Part shown: piece by piece, positions 32,001-44,577 of the stretch
Numbering within the stretch: the first letter of the stretch is position 1
Layout: each line of letters starts with the position of its first letter
Assembly (NCBI GenBank): GCA_964035575.1
Contig: OZ037921.1
Span: forward strand, 764,501-828,500
From: Rhynchopus sp. YZ270_cl-10
Lineage: Eukaryota; Euglenozoa; Diplonemea; Diplonemida; Diplonemidae
Length of the DNA: 64,000 nucleotides
Direction of reading: 5' to 3'
Notes under the pieces: model-generated
What the model saw: the letters and a program-made list of their open reading frames with translations, nothing else
What the model was told of the DNA's origin: nothing
Database searches by the model: none
Translations under genes and position numbers: made by a program

Positions 32001-35000
32001 AAAAAAGCAAAAAAGTTTGGTTGCTCTACGGTCAACCTGGAAATCTACTAACGTAGAGGTCATGGCTAGGAGTGTGGCAGCCACACGTGGCAGCGTGGCT
32101 GCCACGTGGCTGCCACGTGGCAGCCACACAGGTGGTCAAAAAGCCAAAAAATAGATGTCCATTTTGAGACACTTTTGGTACCAACTTTTCCTTAGGGATT
32201 TTAACTTTTGTGTTAGCAAAAAAAGCAAAAAAGTTTGGTTGCTCTACGGTCAACCTGGAAATCTACTAACGTAGAGGTCATGGCTAGGAGTGTGGCAGCC
32301 ACACGTGGCAGCGTGGCTGCCACGTGGCTGCCACGTGGCAGCCACACAGGTGGTCAAAAAGCCAAAAAATAGATGTCCATTTTGAGACACTTTTGGTACC
32401 AACTTTTCCTTAGGGATTTTAACTTTTGTGTTAGCAAAAAAAGCAAAAAAGTTTGGTTGCTCTACGGTCAACCTGGAAATCTACTAACGTAGAGGTCATG
32501 GCTAGGAGTGTGGCAGCCACACGTGGCAGCGTGGCTGCCACGTGGCTGCCACGTGGCAGCCACACAGGTGGTCAAAAAGCCAAAAAATAGATGTCCATTT
32601 TGAGACACTTTTGGTACCAACTTTTCCTTAGGGATTTTAACTTTTGTGTTAGCAAAAAAAGCAAAAAAGTTTGGTTGCTCTACGGTCAACCTGGAAATCT
32701 ACTAACGTAGAGGTCATGGCTAGGAGTGTGGCAGCCACACGTGGCAGCGTGGCTGCCACGTGGCTGCCACGTGGCAGCCACACAGGTGGTCAAAAAGCCA
32801 AAAAATAGATGTCCATTTTGAGACACTTTTGGTACCAACTTTTCCTTAGGGATTTTAACTTTTGTGTTAGCAAAAAAAGCAAAAAAGTTTGGTTGCTCTA
32901 CGGTCAACCTGGAAATCTACTAACGTAGAGGTCATGGCTAGGAGTGTGGCAGCCACACGTGGCAGCGTGGCTGCCACGTGGCTGCCACGTGGCAGCCACA
33001 CAGGTGGTCAAAAAGCCAAAAAATAGATGTCCATTTTGAGACACTTTTGGTACCAACTTTTCCTTAGGGATTTTAACTTTTGTGTTAGCAAAAAAAGCAA
33101 AAAAGTTTGGTTGCTCTACGGTCAACCTGGAAATCTACTAACGTAGAGGTCATGGCTAGGAGTGTGGCAGCCACACGTGGCTGCCACGTGGCAGCCACAC
33201 AGGTGGTCAAAAAGCCAAAAAATAGATGTCCATTTTGAGACACTTTTGGTACCAACTTTTCCTTAGGGATTTTAACTTTTGTGTTAGCAAAAAAAGCAAA
33301 AAAGTTTGGTTGCTCTACGGTCAACCTGGAAATCTACTAACGTAGAGGTCATGGCTAGGAGTGTGGCAGCCACACGTGGCAGCGTGGCTGCCACGTGGCT
33401 GCCACGTGGCAGCCACACAGGTGGTCAAAAAGCCAAAAAATAGATGTCCATTTTGAGACACTTTTGGTACCAACTTTTCCTTAGGGATTTTAACTTTTGT
33501 GTTAGCAAAAAAAGCAAAAAAGTTTGGTTGCTCTACGGTCAACCTGGAAATCTACTAACGTAGAGGTCATGGCTAGGAGTGTGGCAGCCACACGTGGCAG
33601 CGTGGCTGCCACGTGGCTGCCACGTGGCAGCCACACAGGTGGTCAAAAAGCCAAAAAATAGATGTCCATTTTGAGACACTTTTGGTACCAACTTTTCCTT
33701 AGGGATTTTAACTTTTGTGTTAGCAAAAAAAGCAAAAAAGTTTGGTTGCTCTACGGTCAACCTGGAAATCTACTAACGTAGAGGTCATGGCTAGGAGTGT
33801 GGCAGCCACACGTGGCAGCGTGGCTGCCACGTGGCTGCCACGTGGCAGCCACACAGGTGGTCAAAAAGCCAAAAAATAGATGTCCATTTTGAGACACTTT
33901 TGGTACCAACTTTTCCTTAGGGATTTTAACTTTTGTGTTAGCAAAAAAAGCAAAAAAGTTTGGTTGCTCTACGGTCAACCTGGAAATCTACTAACGTAGA
34001 GGTCATGGCTAGGAGTGTGGCAGCCACACGTGGCAGCGTGGCTGCCACGTGGCTGCCACGTGGCAGCCACACAGGTGGTCAAAAAGCCAAAAAATAGATG
34101 TCCATTTTGAGACACTTTTGGTACCAACTTTTCCTTAGGGATTTTAACTTTTGTGTTAGCAAAAAAAGCAAAAAAGTTTGGTTGCTCTACGGTCAACCTG
34201 GAAATCTACTAACGTAGAGGTCATGGCTAGGAGTGTGGCAGCCACACGTGGCAGCGTGGCTGCCACGTGGCTGCCACGTGGCAGCCACACAGGTGGTCAA
34301 AAAGCCAAAAAATAGATGTCCATTTTGAGACACTTTTGGTACCAACTTTTCCTTAGGGATTTTAACTTTTGTGTTAGCAAAAAAAGCAAAAAAGTTTGGT
34401 TGCTCTACGGTCAACCTGGAAATCTACTAACGTAGAGGTCATGGCTAGGAGTGTGGCAGCCACACGTGGCAGCGTGGCTGCCACGTGGCTGCCACGTGGC
34501 AGCCACACAGGTGGTCAAAAAGCCAAAAAATAGATGTCCATTTTGAGACACTTTTGGTACCAACTTTTCCTTAGGGATTTTAACTTTTGTGTTAGCAAAA
34601 AAAGCAAAAAAGTTTGGTTGCTCTACGGTCAACCTGGAAATCTACTAACGTAGAGGTCATGGCTAGGAGTGTGGCAGCCACACGTGGCAGCGTGGCTGCC
34701 ACGTGGCTGCCACGTGGCAGCCACACAGGTGGTCAAAAAGCCAAAAAATAGATGTCCATTTTGAGACACTTTTGGTACCAACTTTTCCTTAGGGATTTTA
34801 ACTTTTGTGTTAGCAAAAAAAGCAAAAAAGTTTGGTTGCTCTACGGTCAACCTGGAAATCTACTAACGTAGAGGTCATGGCTAGGAGTGTGGCAGCCACA
34901 CGTGGCAGCGTGGCTGCCACGTGGCTGCCACGTGGCAGCCACACAGGTGGTCAAAAAGCCAAAAAATAGATGTCCATTTTGAGACACTTTTGGTACCAAC

Positions 35001-38000
35001 TTTTCCTTAGGGATTTTAACTTTTGTGTTAGCAAAAAAAGCAAAAAAGTTTGGTTGCTCTACGGTCAACCTGGAAATCTACTAACGTAGAGGTCATGGCT
35101 AGGAGTGTGGCAGCCACACGTGGCAGCGTGGCTGCCACGTGGCTGCCACGTGGCAGCCACACAGGTGGTCAAAAAGCCAAAAAATAGATGTCCATTTTGA
35201 GACACTTTTGGTACCAACTTTTCCTTAGGGATTTTAACTTTTGTGTTAGCAAAAAAAGCAAAAAAGTTTGGTTGCTCTACGGTCAACCTGGAAATCTACT
35301 AACGTAGAGGTCATGGCTAGGAGTGTGGCAGCCACACGTGGCAGCGTGGCTGCCACGTGGCTGCCACGTGGCAGCCACACAGGTGGTCAAAAAGCCAAAA
35401 AATAGATGTCCATTTTGAGACACTTTTGGTACCAACTTTTCCTTAGGGATTTTAACTTTTGTGTTAGCAAAAAAAGCAAAAAAGTTTGGTTGCTCTACGG
35501 TCAACCTGGAAATCTACTAACGTAGAGGTCATGGCTAGGAGTGTGGCAGCCACACGTGGCAGCGTGGCTGCCACGTGGCTGCCACGTGGCAGCCACACAG
35601 GTGGTCAAAAAGCCAAAAAATAGATGTCCATTTTGAGACACTTTTGGTACCAACTTTTCCTTAGGGATTTTAACTTTTGTGTTAGCAAAAAAAGCAAAAA
35701 AGTTTGGTTGCTCTACGGTCAACCTGGAAATCTACTAACGTAGAGGTCATGGCTAGGAGTGTGGCAGCCACACGTGGCAGCGTGGCTGCCACGTGGCTGC
35801 CACGTGGCAGCCACACAGGTGGTCAAAAAGCCAAAAAATAGATGTCCATTTTGAGACACTTTTGGTACCAACTTTTCCTTAGGGATTTTAACTTTTGTGT
35901 TAGCAAAAAAAGCAAAAAAGTTTGGTTGCTCTACGGTCAACCTGGAAATCTACTAACGTAGAGGTCATGGCTAGGAGTGTGGCAGCCACACGTGGCAGCG
36001 TGGCTGCCACGTGGCTGCCACGTGGCAGCCACACAGGTGGTCAAAAAGCCAAAAAATAGATGTCCATTTTGAGACACTTTTGGTACCAACTTTTCCTTAG
36101 GGATTTTAACTTTTGTGTTAGCAAAAAAAGCAAAAAAGTTTGGTTGCTCTACGGTCAACCTGGAAATCTACTAACGTAGAGGTCATGGCTAGGAGTGTGG
36201 CAGCCACACGTGGCAGCGTGGCTGCCACGTGGCTGCCACGTGGCAGCCACACAGGTGGTCAAAAAGCCAAAAAATAGATGTCCATTTTGAGACACTTTTG
36301 GTACCAACTTTTCCTTAGGGATTTTAACTTTTGTGTTAGCAAAAAAAGCAAAAAAGTTTGGTTGCTCTACGGTCAACCTGGAAATCTACTAACGTAGAGG
36401 TCATGGCTAGGAGTGTGGCAGCCACACGTGGCAGCGTGGCTGCCACGTGGCTGCCACGTGGCAGCCACACAGGTGGTCAAAAAGCCAAAAAATAGATGTC
36501 CATTTTGAGACACTTTTGGTACCAACTTTTCCTTAGGGATTTTAACTTTTGTGTTAGCAAAAAAAGCAAAAAAGTTTGGTTGCTCTACGGTCAACCTGGA
36601 AATCTACTAACGTAGAGGTCATGGCTAGGAGTGTGGCAGCCACACGTGGCTGCCACGTGGCAGCCACACAGGTGGTCAAAAAGCCAAAAAATAGATGTCC
36701 ATTTTGAGACACTTTTGGTACCAACTTTTCCTTAGGGATTTTAACTTTTGTGTTAGCAAAAAAAGCAAAAAAGTTTGGTTGCTCTACGGTCAACCTGGAA
36801 ATCTACTAACGTAGAGGTCATGGCTAGGAGTGTGGCAGCCACACGTGGCAGCGTGGCTGCCACGTGGCTGCCACGTGGCAGCCACACAGGTGGTCAAAAA
36901 GCCAAAAAATAGATGTCCATTTTGAGACACTTTTGGTACCAACTTTTCCTTAGGGATTTTAACTTTTGTGTTAGCAAAAAAAGCAAAAAAGTTTGGTTGC
37001 TCTACGGTCAACCTGGAAATCTACTAACGTAGAGGTCATGGCTAGGAGTGTGGCAGCCACACGTGGCAGCGTGGCTGCCACGTGGCTGCCACGTGGCAGC
37101 CACACAGGTGGTCAAAAAGCCAAAAAATAGATGTCCATTTTGAGACACTTTTGGTACCAACTTTTCCTTAGGGATTTTAACTTTTGTGTTAGCAAAAAAA
37201 GCAAAAAAGTTTGGTTGCTCTACGGTCAACCTGGAAATCTACTAACGTAGAGGTCATGGCTAGGAGTGTGGCAGCCACACGTGGCAGCGTGGCTGCCACG
37301 TGGCTGCCACGTGGCAGCCACACAGGTGGTCAAAAAGCCAAAAAATAGATGTCCATTTTGAGACACTTTTGGTACCAACTTTTCCTTAGGGATTTTAACT
37401 TTTGTGTTAGCAAAAAAAGCAAAAAAGTTTGGTTGCTCTACGGTCAACCTGGAAATCTACTAACGTAGAGGTCATGGCTAGGAGTGTGGCAGCCACACGT
37501 GGCAGCGTGGCTGCCACGTGGCTGCCACGTGGCAGCCACACAGGTGGTCAAAAAGCCAAAAAATAGATGTCCATTTTGAGACACTTTTGGTACCAACTTT
37601 TCCTTAGGGATTTTAACTTTTGTGTTAGCAAAAAAAGCAAAAAAGTTTGGTTGCTCTACGGTCAACCTGGAAATCTACTAACGTAGAGGTCATGGCTAGG
37701 AGTGTGGCAGCCACACGTGGCAGCGTGGCTGCCACGTGGCTGCCACGTGGCAGCCACACAGGTGGTCAAAAAGCCAAAAAATAGATGTCCATTTTGAGAC
37801 ACTTTTGGTACCAACTTTTCCTTAGGGATTTTAACTTTTGTGTTAGCAAAAAAAGCAAAAAAGTTTGGTTGCTCTACGGTCAACCTGGAAATCTACTAAC
37901 GTAGAGGTCATGGCTAGGAGTGTGGCAGCCACACGTGGCAGCGTGGCTGCCACGTGGCTGCCACGTGGCAGCCACACAGGTGGTCAAAAAGCCAAAAAAT

Positions 38001-40875
38001 AGATGTCCATTTTGAGACACTTTTGGTACCAACTTTTCCTTAGGGATTTTAACTTTTGTGTTAGCAAAAAAAGCAAAAAAGTTTGGTTGCTCTACGGTCA
38101 ACCTGGAAATCTACTAACGTAGAGGTCATGGCTAGGAGTGTGGCAGCCACACGTGGCTGCCACGTGGCAGCCACACAGGTGGTCAAAAAGCCAAAAAATA
38201 GATGTCCATTTTGAGACACTTTTGGTACCAACTTTTCCTTAGGGATTTTAACTTTTGTGTTAGCAAAAAAAGCAAAAAAGTTTGGTTGCTCTACGGTCAA
38301 CCTGGAAATCTACTAACGTAGAGGTCATGGCTAGGAGTGTGGCAGCCACACGTGGCAGCGTGGCTGCCACGTGGCTGCCACGTGGCAGCCACACAGGTGG
38401 TCAAAAAGCCAAAAAATAGATGTCCATTTTGAGACACTTTTGGTACCAACTTTTCCTTAGGGATTTTAACTTTTGTGTTAGCAAAAAAAGCAAAAAAGTT
38501 TGGTTGCTCTACGGTCAACCTGGAAATCTACTAACGTAGAGGTCATGGCTAGGAGTGTGGCAGCCACACGTGGCAGCGTGGCTGCCACGTGGCTGCCACG
38601 TGGCAGCCACACAGGTGGTCAAAAAGCCAAAAAATAGATGTCCATTTTGAGACACTTTTGGTACCAACTTTTCCTTAGGGATTTTAACTTTTGTGTTAGC
38701 AAAAAAAGCAAAAAAGTTTGGTTGCTCTACGGTCAACCTGGAAATCTACTAACGTAGAGGTCATGGCTAGGAGTGTGGCAGCCACACGTGGCAGCGTGGC
38801 TGCCACGTGGCTGCCACGTGGCAGCCACACAGGTGGTCAAAAAGCCAAAAAATAGATGTCCATTTTGAGACACTTTTGGTACCAACTTTTCCTTAGGGAT
38901 TTTAACTTTTGTGTTAGCAAAAAAAGCAAAAAAGTTTGGTTGCTCTACGGTCAACCTGGAAATCTACTAACGTAGAGGTCATGGCTAGGAGTGTGGCAGC
39001 CACACGTGGCAGCGTGGCTGCCACGTGGCTGCCACGTGGCAGCCACACAGGTGGTCAAAAAGCCAAAAAATAGATGTCCATTTTGAGACACTTTTGGTAC
39101 CAACTTTTCCTTAGGGATTTTAACTTTTGTGTTAGCAAAAAAAGCAAAAAAGTTTGGTTGCTCTACGGTCAACCTGGAAATCTACTAACGTAGAGGTCAT
39201 GGCTAGGAGTGTGGCAGCCACACGTGGCAGCGTGGCTGCCACGTGGCTGCCACGTGGCAGCCACACAGGTGGTCAAAAAGCCAAAAAATAGATGTCCATT
39301 TTGAGACACTTTTGGTACCAACTTTTCCTTAGGGATTTTAACTTTTGTGTTAGCAAAAAAAGCAAAAAAGTTTGGTTGCTCTACGGTCAACCTGGAAATC
39401 TACTAACGTAGAGGTCATGGCTAGGAGTGTGGCAGCCACACGTGGCAGCGTGGCTGCCACGTGGCTGCCACGTGGCAGCCACACAGGTGGTCAAAAAGCC
39501 AAAAAATAGATGTCCATTTTGAGACACTTTTGGTACCAACTTTTCCTTAGGGATTTTAACTTTTGTGTTAGCAAAAAAAGCAAAAAAGTTTGGTTGCTCT
39601 ACGGTCAACCTGGAAATCTACTAACGTAGAGGTCATGGCTAGGAGTGTGGCAGCCACACGTGGCAGCGTGGCTGCCACGTGGCTGCCACGTGGCAGCCAC
39701 ACAGGTGGTCAAAAAGCCAAAAAATAGATGTCCATTTTGAGACACTTTTGGTACCAACTTTTCCTTAGGGATTTTAACTTTTGTGTTAGCAAAAAAAGCA
39801 AAAAAGTTTGGTTGCTCTACGGTCAACCTGGAAATCTACTAACGTAGAGGTCATGGCTAGGAGTGTGGCAGCCACACGTGGCAGCGTGGCTGCCACGTGG
39901 CTGCCACGTGGCAGCCACACAGGTGGTCAAAAAGCCAAAAAATAGATGTCCATTTTGAGACACTTTTGGTACCAACTTTTCCTTAGGGATTTTAACTTTT
40001 GTGTTAGCAAAAAAAGCAAAAAAGTTTGGTTGCTCTACGGTCAACCTGGAAATCTACTAACGTAGAGGTCATGGCTAGGAGTGTGGCAGCCACACGTGGC
40101 AGCGTGGCTGCCACGTGGCTGCCACGTGGCAGCCACACAGGTGGTCAAAAAGCCAAAAAATAGATGTCCATTTTGAGACACTTTTGGTACCAACTTTTCC
40201 TTAGGGATTTTAACTTTTGTGTTAGCAAAAAAAGCAAAAAAGTTTGGTTGCTCTACGGTCAACCTGGAAATCTACTAACGTAGAGGTCATGGCTAGGAGT
40301 GTGGCAGCCACACGTGGCAGCGTGGCTGCCACGTGGCTGCCACGTGGCAGCCACACAGGTGGTCAAAAAGCCAAAAAATAGATGTCCATTTTGAGACACT
40401 TTTGGTACCAACTTTTCCTTAGGGATTTTAACTTTTGTGTTAGCAAAAAAAGCAAAAAAGTTTGGTTGCTCTACGGTCAACCTGGAAATCTACTAACGTA
40501 GAGGTCATGGCTAGGAGTGTGGCAGCCACACGTGGCAGCGTGGCTGCCACGTGGCTGCCACGTGGCAGCCACACAGGTGGTCAAAAAGCCAAAAAATAGA
40601 TGTCCATTTTGAGACACTTTTGGTACCAACTTTTCCTTAGGGATTTTAACTTTTGTGTTAGCAAAAAAAGCAAAAAAGTTTGGTTGCTCTACGGTCAACC
40701 TGGAAATCTACTAACGTAGAGGTCATGGCTAGGAGTGTGGCAGCCACACGTGGCAGCGTGGCTGCCACGTGGCTGCCACGTGGCAGCCACACAGGTGGTC
40801 AAAAAGCCAAAAAATAGATGTCCATTTTGAGACACTTTTGGTACCAACTTTTCCTTAGGGATTTTAACTTTTGTG
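29009..40875. repeat. 218-bp satellite array, about 54.7 near-identical copies
   Basis: 11.9 kb of head-to-tail 218-bp units. All units I compared by eye are the same except three 199-bp units (about 33126-33324, 36595-36793, 38102-38300) that lack the same 19-bp CAGCGTGGCTGCCACGTGG block, a simple loss of one internal sub-repeat. Each normal unit has a GC-rich core of nested palindromes such as GTGTGGCAGCCACAC with three CACGTG sites, and an AT-rich part with AAAAAAAGCAAAAAAG. The minus strand has a 73-aa frame per unit whose TGA overlaps the next ATG (ATGA). The homogeneity points to very recent amplification or strong homogenisation. Confidence 0.98.
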
Positions 40876-40961
40876 GCGCTTCGCGCCTAAGGGCTTCGCC
40901 CTTCGGCGCGAAGCGCCACAAAAGTTAAAATCCCTAAGGAAAAGTTGGTAACAAAAGTGTC
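40831..40961. repeat. Fold-back hairpin closing the satellite array
   Basis: At its right edge the satellite turns back on itself. About 60 bp of satellite (from ACACTTTTG) continue into GCGCTTCGCGCC, a loop TAAGGGCTTCGCCCTTC, then GGCGCGAAGCGC and an inverted copy of the same satellite sequence down to CAAAAGTGT. Only one base differs near the outer end (GGTACC versus GTTACC). The loop is itself a GGGC-TTC-GCCC hairpin. Confidence 0.93.
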
Positions 40962-41159
40962 CATTCTTTTGCGAGGAGTGGAGGACTTCTGAAATCCTGC
41001 CACTGTCAAAAGAGAGAGTAGGAAGTATTTAGTGTGGTTTCTGTGGTGTAGTGTAAAAAAATGGGTAGGGTTTAGGGAGGAGAACAGGGGTTGATGTATG
41101 AAATGAAAAGTTCAAAAATAATCTTTGTTTTGTATACTCACATATTGTCTGTAGTGATC

Positions 41160-41525
41160 GTGTGGGCTACGAAGGACTTCATTTCTGAAGAAATAAATGA
41201 AAAATATAATAAAGAATACGACAGACTTTATTTTTCAAAGAGGAGTAGCGAATACAACGAACTTCATTCTTGAAAAATAAGGACTCGATTACGACGGACT
41301 TCATTATGAACAATGAAACCTCTATTACGACGGGCTTCATTCTGAATGATAAAACCTCGGTTACGACGGACTTCATTCTGAATGATAAAACCTCGGTTAC
41401 GACGGACTTCATTCTGAATGATAAAACATCGGTTACGACGGACTTCATTTTGAAGGATGAAACCTCGATTACGACGGACTTCATTCTGAATGATAAAACC
41501 TCGGTTACGACGGACTTCATTAATC
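41160..41525. repeat. 36-bp minisatellite (about 8-10 units)
   Basis: Units of about 36 bp with ACGACGGACTTCATTCTGAA and GATAAAACCTCG, degenerate on the left and regular on the right. As 36 is divisible by 3, the plus strand (41270-41608) reads as a 12-aa repeat SVTTDFILNDKT. No start context, domain or flanking coding sequence supports a gene. Confidence 0.85.
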
Positions 41526-42309
41526 GCGGAATTCGATTTTCCCTCACGATCCTTATTTTTTTTTTTTTTGGCCCTTTTTTCCTAGTTCTGGACCAATCTC
41601 TCAAATAAAGCCAGAATTTTCGACTTTTGAGCCTTTTTAAGCAATTTCCCTGCGTATTTCTGCAGGGAATAATCAAAAAAACGCAATTTTACCTTAGAAA
41701 AAGCGAAATTTTCGCAAAGACAAAAAAATTGAAAAATTTGAAAATTGCGAAATTCGGTTTTCCCTTACGATCCTTATTTTTTTTTTTTGGCCCTTTTTTC
41801 CTAGTTCTGGCCCAATCTTTCAAATAAAGCCAGAATTTTCAACTTTTGAGCCTTTTTAAGCAATTTCCCTGCATTTTTCTGCAAAAAATCATCAAAATAA
41901 CTCAATTTTGCCTTTGCGAAAATTGAAATTTTCGAGACAAAAATTTCAAAAATTTCACAGTCATAAAAACGCTCAGGAAAAAATCGGGGTCCGTTTTTTG
42001 GGCAGAGAAGTGCGTTTTAGGTGCCCACAGGTGGTCAAAACATCAAAATTTTGCGTTTTTTTTGCACTTTTGGACACCCAAGGATCCACTATCAGGGGTA
42101 GCCTGAGATTTCCCTTTGCGAAAAAAAAAATTTTTTTTTTTCGAAAAATTTTTTTTTCGACAACTACTTTCTGAGGTACCAGTTAAGGGCGGAAACTCAA
42201 AACCGCGTTTTAGATGACCACAGATGCTCAAAAGTGCCCGATTTTGCTTTTAATGAGCTCAAATCGTCAAAATAGGGTGCTCACAAAAAAATTTTTCAGA
42301 GTTCAGTTA
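41526..42309. repeat. Degenerate ~190-220-bp tandem monomers
   Basis: Two ~220-bp copies share CTAGTTCTGG (41582 and 41802), CAAATAAAGCCAGAATTTTC and GCAATTTCCCTGC. Two further diverged monomers carry GGTGGTCAAAACATC (about 42028) and GATGCTCAAAAGTGCC (about 42224). The last matches 56,018 closely, so this block and 55440-56074 share an ancestor. The monomer size is close to the 218-bp satellite, and the phrase (C)AGGTGGTCAAAA is shared with it. Confidence 0.7.
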
Positions 42310-42626
42310 GCACAGAAATCGCCGCTCCCACATGTGGCAGACGTGGCAGGTGTGGCAGCCACGTCTGCCACACCGTGGCGGTCGTGGCTGCCACGACCGC
42401 CACGGTGTGGCAGGGGTACCGCCACGTTGACCAGGAGAAAGCGTGGCAAGCGTGGCTGCCACGCGACCGCCACGCCCCTGCCACACCTCGACGTCACCGC
42501 CACACGTGGCAGCCACGCTCCGAGCCATGCCCCGGGGGGGGGGGGGGCGGGGGGGGTGCCTTAGAGGGGGTGGGTGGGTGGGGTGGTGAAGCAACCTTAA
42601 AGACCTTAACACCGAGTGTTAAGGAA
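42310..42626. repeat. CCACG-palindrome block and G-run boundary
   Basis: About 42330-42520 is dense in GTGGCAGCCACG/CGTGGCGGTCGTGG palindromes, related in style to the core of the 218-bp satellite. An almost pure G tract follows (about 42533-42556, possible G-quadruplex). At 42604-42624 is a perfect palindrome CCTTAACAC-CGA-GTGTTAAGG that abuts the right 38-bp array. GAAGCAACCTTAAA at 42588-42601 recurs at 44558-44571, just past that array. Confidence 0.7.
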
Positions 42627-44447
42627 CTGTTTTGTCGTGTACAAAAGGCACGCTTCTGAACGGGCTGTTTTGACGCGTACAAAAGGCACGCTTTTGAACG
42701 GGCTGTTTTGACGCGTACAAAAGGTACGCTTCTGAACGGACTGTTTTGACGTGTACAAAAGGCACGCTTTTGAACGTGCTGTTTTGATACGTACAAAAGG
42801 TACGCTTTTGAGCGGGCTGTTTTGACGTGTACAAAAGGCACGCTTCTGAACGGACTGTTTTGACGTGTACAAAAGGCACGCTTTTGAACGTGCTGTTTTG
42901 ACGCGTACAAAAGGCACGCTTTTGAACGGGCTGTTTTGTCACGTACAAAAGGCACGCTTCTGAACGGACTGTTTTGACGTGTACAAAAGGCACGCTTTTG
43001 AACGTGCTGTTTTGACGCGTACAAAAGGCACGCTTTTGAACGGGCTGTTTTGTCACGTACAAAAGGCACGCTTTTGAACGTGCTGTTTTGACGCGTACAA
43101 AAGGCACGATTTTGAACGGGCTGTTTTGACGCGTACAAAAGGCACGCTTCTGAACGGACTGTTTTGACGTGTACAAAAGGCACGCTTTTGAACGTGCTGT
43201 TTTGACGCGTACAAAAGGCACGCTTTTGAACGGGCTGTTTTGTCACGTACAAAAGGCACGCTTTTGAACGGGCTGTTTTGACGTGTACAAAAGGCACGCT
43301 TTTGAACGGGCTGTTTTGACGCGTACAAAAGGCACGCTTTTGAACGTGCTGTTTTGACGCGTACAAAAGGCACGATTTTGAACGGGCTGTTTTGACGCGT
43401 ACAAAAGGCACGCTTCTGAACGGACTGTTTTGACGTGTACAAAAGGCACGCTTTTGAACGTGCTGTTTTGACGCGTACAAAAGGCACGCTTTTGAACGGG
43501 CTGTTTTGTCACGTACAAAAGGCACGCTTTTGAACGGGCTGTTTTGTCACGTACAAAAGGCACGCTTTTGAACGGGCTGTTTTGACGCGTACAAAAGGCA
43601 CGCTTTTGAACGGGCTGTTTTGACGCGTACAAAAGGCACGCTTCTGAACGGGCTGTTTTGACGCGTACAAAAGGCACGCTTTTGAACGGGCTGTTTTGAC
43701 GCGTACAAAAGGCACGCTTTTGAACGGGCTGTTTTGACGCGTACAAAAGGCACGCTTTTGAACGGGCTGTTTTGACGCGTACAAAAGGCACGCTTTTGAG
43801 CGGGCTGTTTTGACGCGTACAAAAGGCACGCTTTTGAGCGGGCTGTTTTGACGCGTACAAAAGGCACGCTTCTGAACGGGCTGTTTTGTCGCGTACAAAT
43901 GGCACGCTTCTGAACGGACTGTTTTGTCGTGTACAAAAGGCACGCTTCTGAACGGGCTGTTTTGACGCGTACAAAAGGCACGCTTCTGAACGGACTGTTT
44001 TGACGTGTACAAAAGGCACGCTTTTGAACGTGCTGTTTTGACGCGTACAAAAGGTACGCTTTTGAGCGGGCTGTTTTGTCACGTACAAAAGGCACGCTTT
44101 TGAACGGGCTGTTTTGACGCGTACAAAAGGCACGCTTTTGAGCGGGCTGTTTTGACGCGTACAAAAGGCACGCTTTTGAACGGGCTGTTTTGACGCGTAC
44201 AAAAGGCACGCTTTTGAACGGGCTGTTTTGACGCGTACAAAAGGCACGCTTTTGAACGGGCTGTTTTGACGCGTAGAAAAGGCACGCTTCTGAACGGGCT
44301 GTTTTGACGCGTACAAAAGGCACGCTTCTGAACGGGCTGTTTTGTCGCGTACAAAAGGCACGCTTTTGAACGGGCTGTTTTGTCACGTACAAAAGGCACG
44401 CTTTTGAACGGGCTGTTTTGTCACGTACAAAAGGCACGCTTCTGAAC
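42627..44447. repeat. 38-bp minisatellite, right array, 48 units
   Basis: Same unit, orientation and variant positions as the left array, and the same net length (1,821 bp, 48 units). The variant order differs from the left array, so this is not a simple recent copy. GACGCG and GTCACG variants dominate; the GATACG/GATGCG variants common at the left edge of the first array are almost absent. Confidence 0.96.
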
Positions 44448-44577
44448 CTCTCTCGTATCACGTATTTTTAGTTTTTTTCTTATCGTGTATACAACGTATT
44501 TGCCACCCCAGACGCGGCGGGGAGGGAGGGAGGGGGAACCCAGGGTGTACTCTGACGGAAGCAACCTTAAAAACTTA

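Noticed and set aside
41270-41608. 12-aa repeat frame SVTTDFILNDKT
   Set aside because: A 36-bp minisatellite read in frame; left units are degenerate with frame changes, and no signal, domain or splice context supports a gene.
28307-42624. The 14.3-kb block as one giant transposon inserted into a single 96-unit minisatellite
   Set aside because: The inverted pair CCTTAACACTC is only 11 bp, the right copy is part of its own palindrome, and no target duplication is visible at the junctions. Kept only as part of the symmetric-locus observation.
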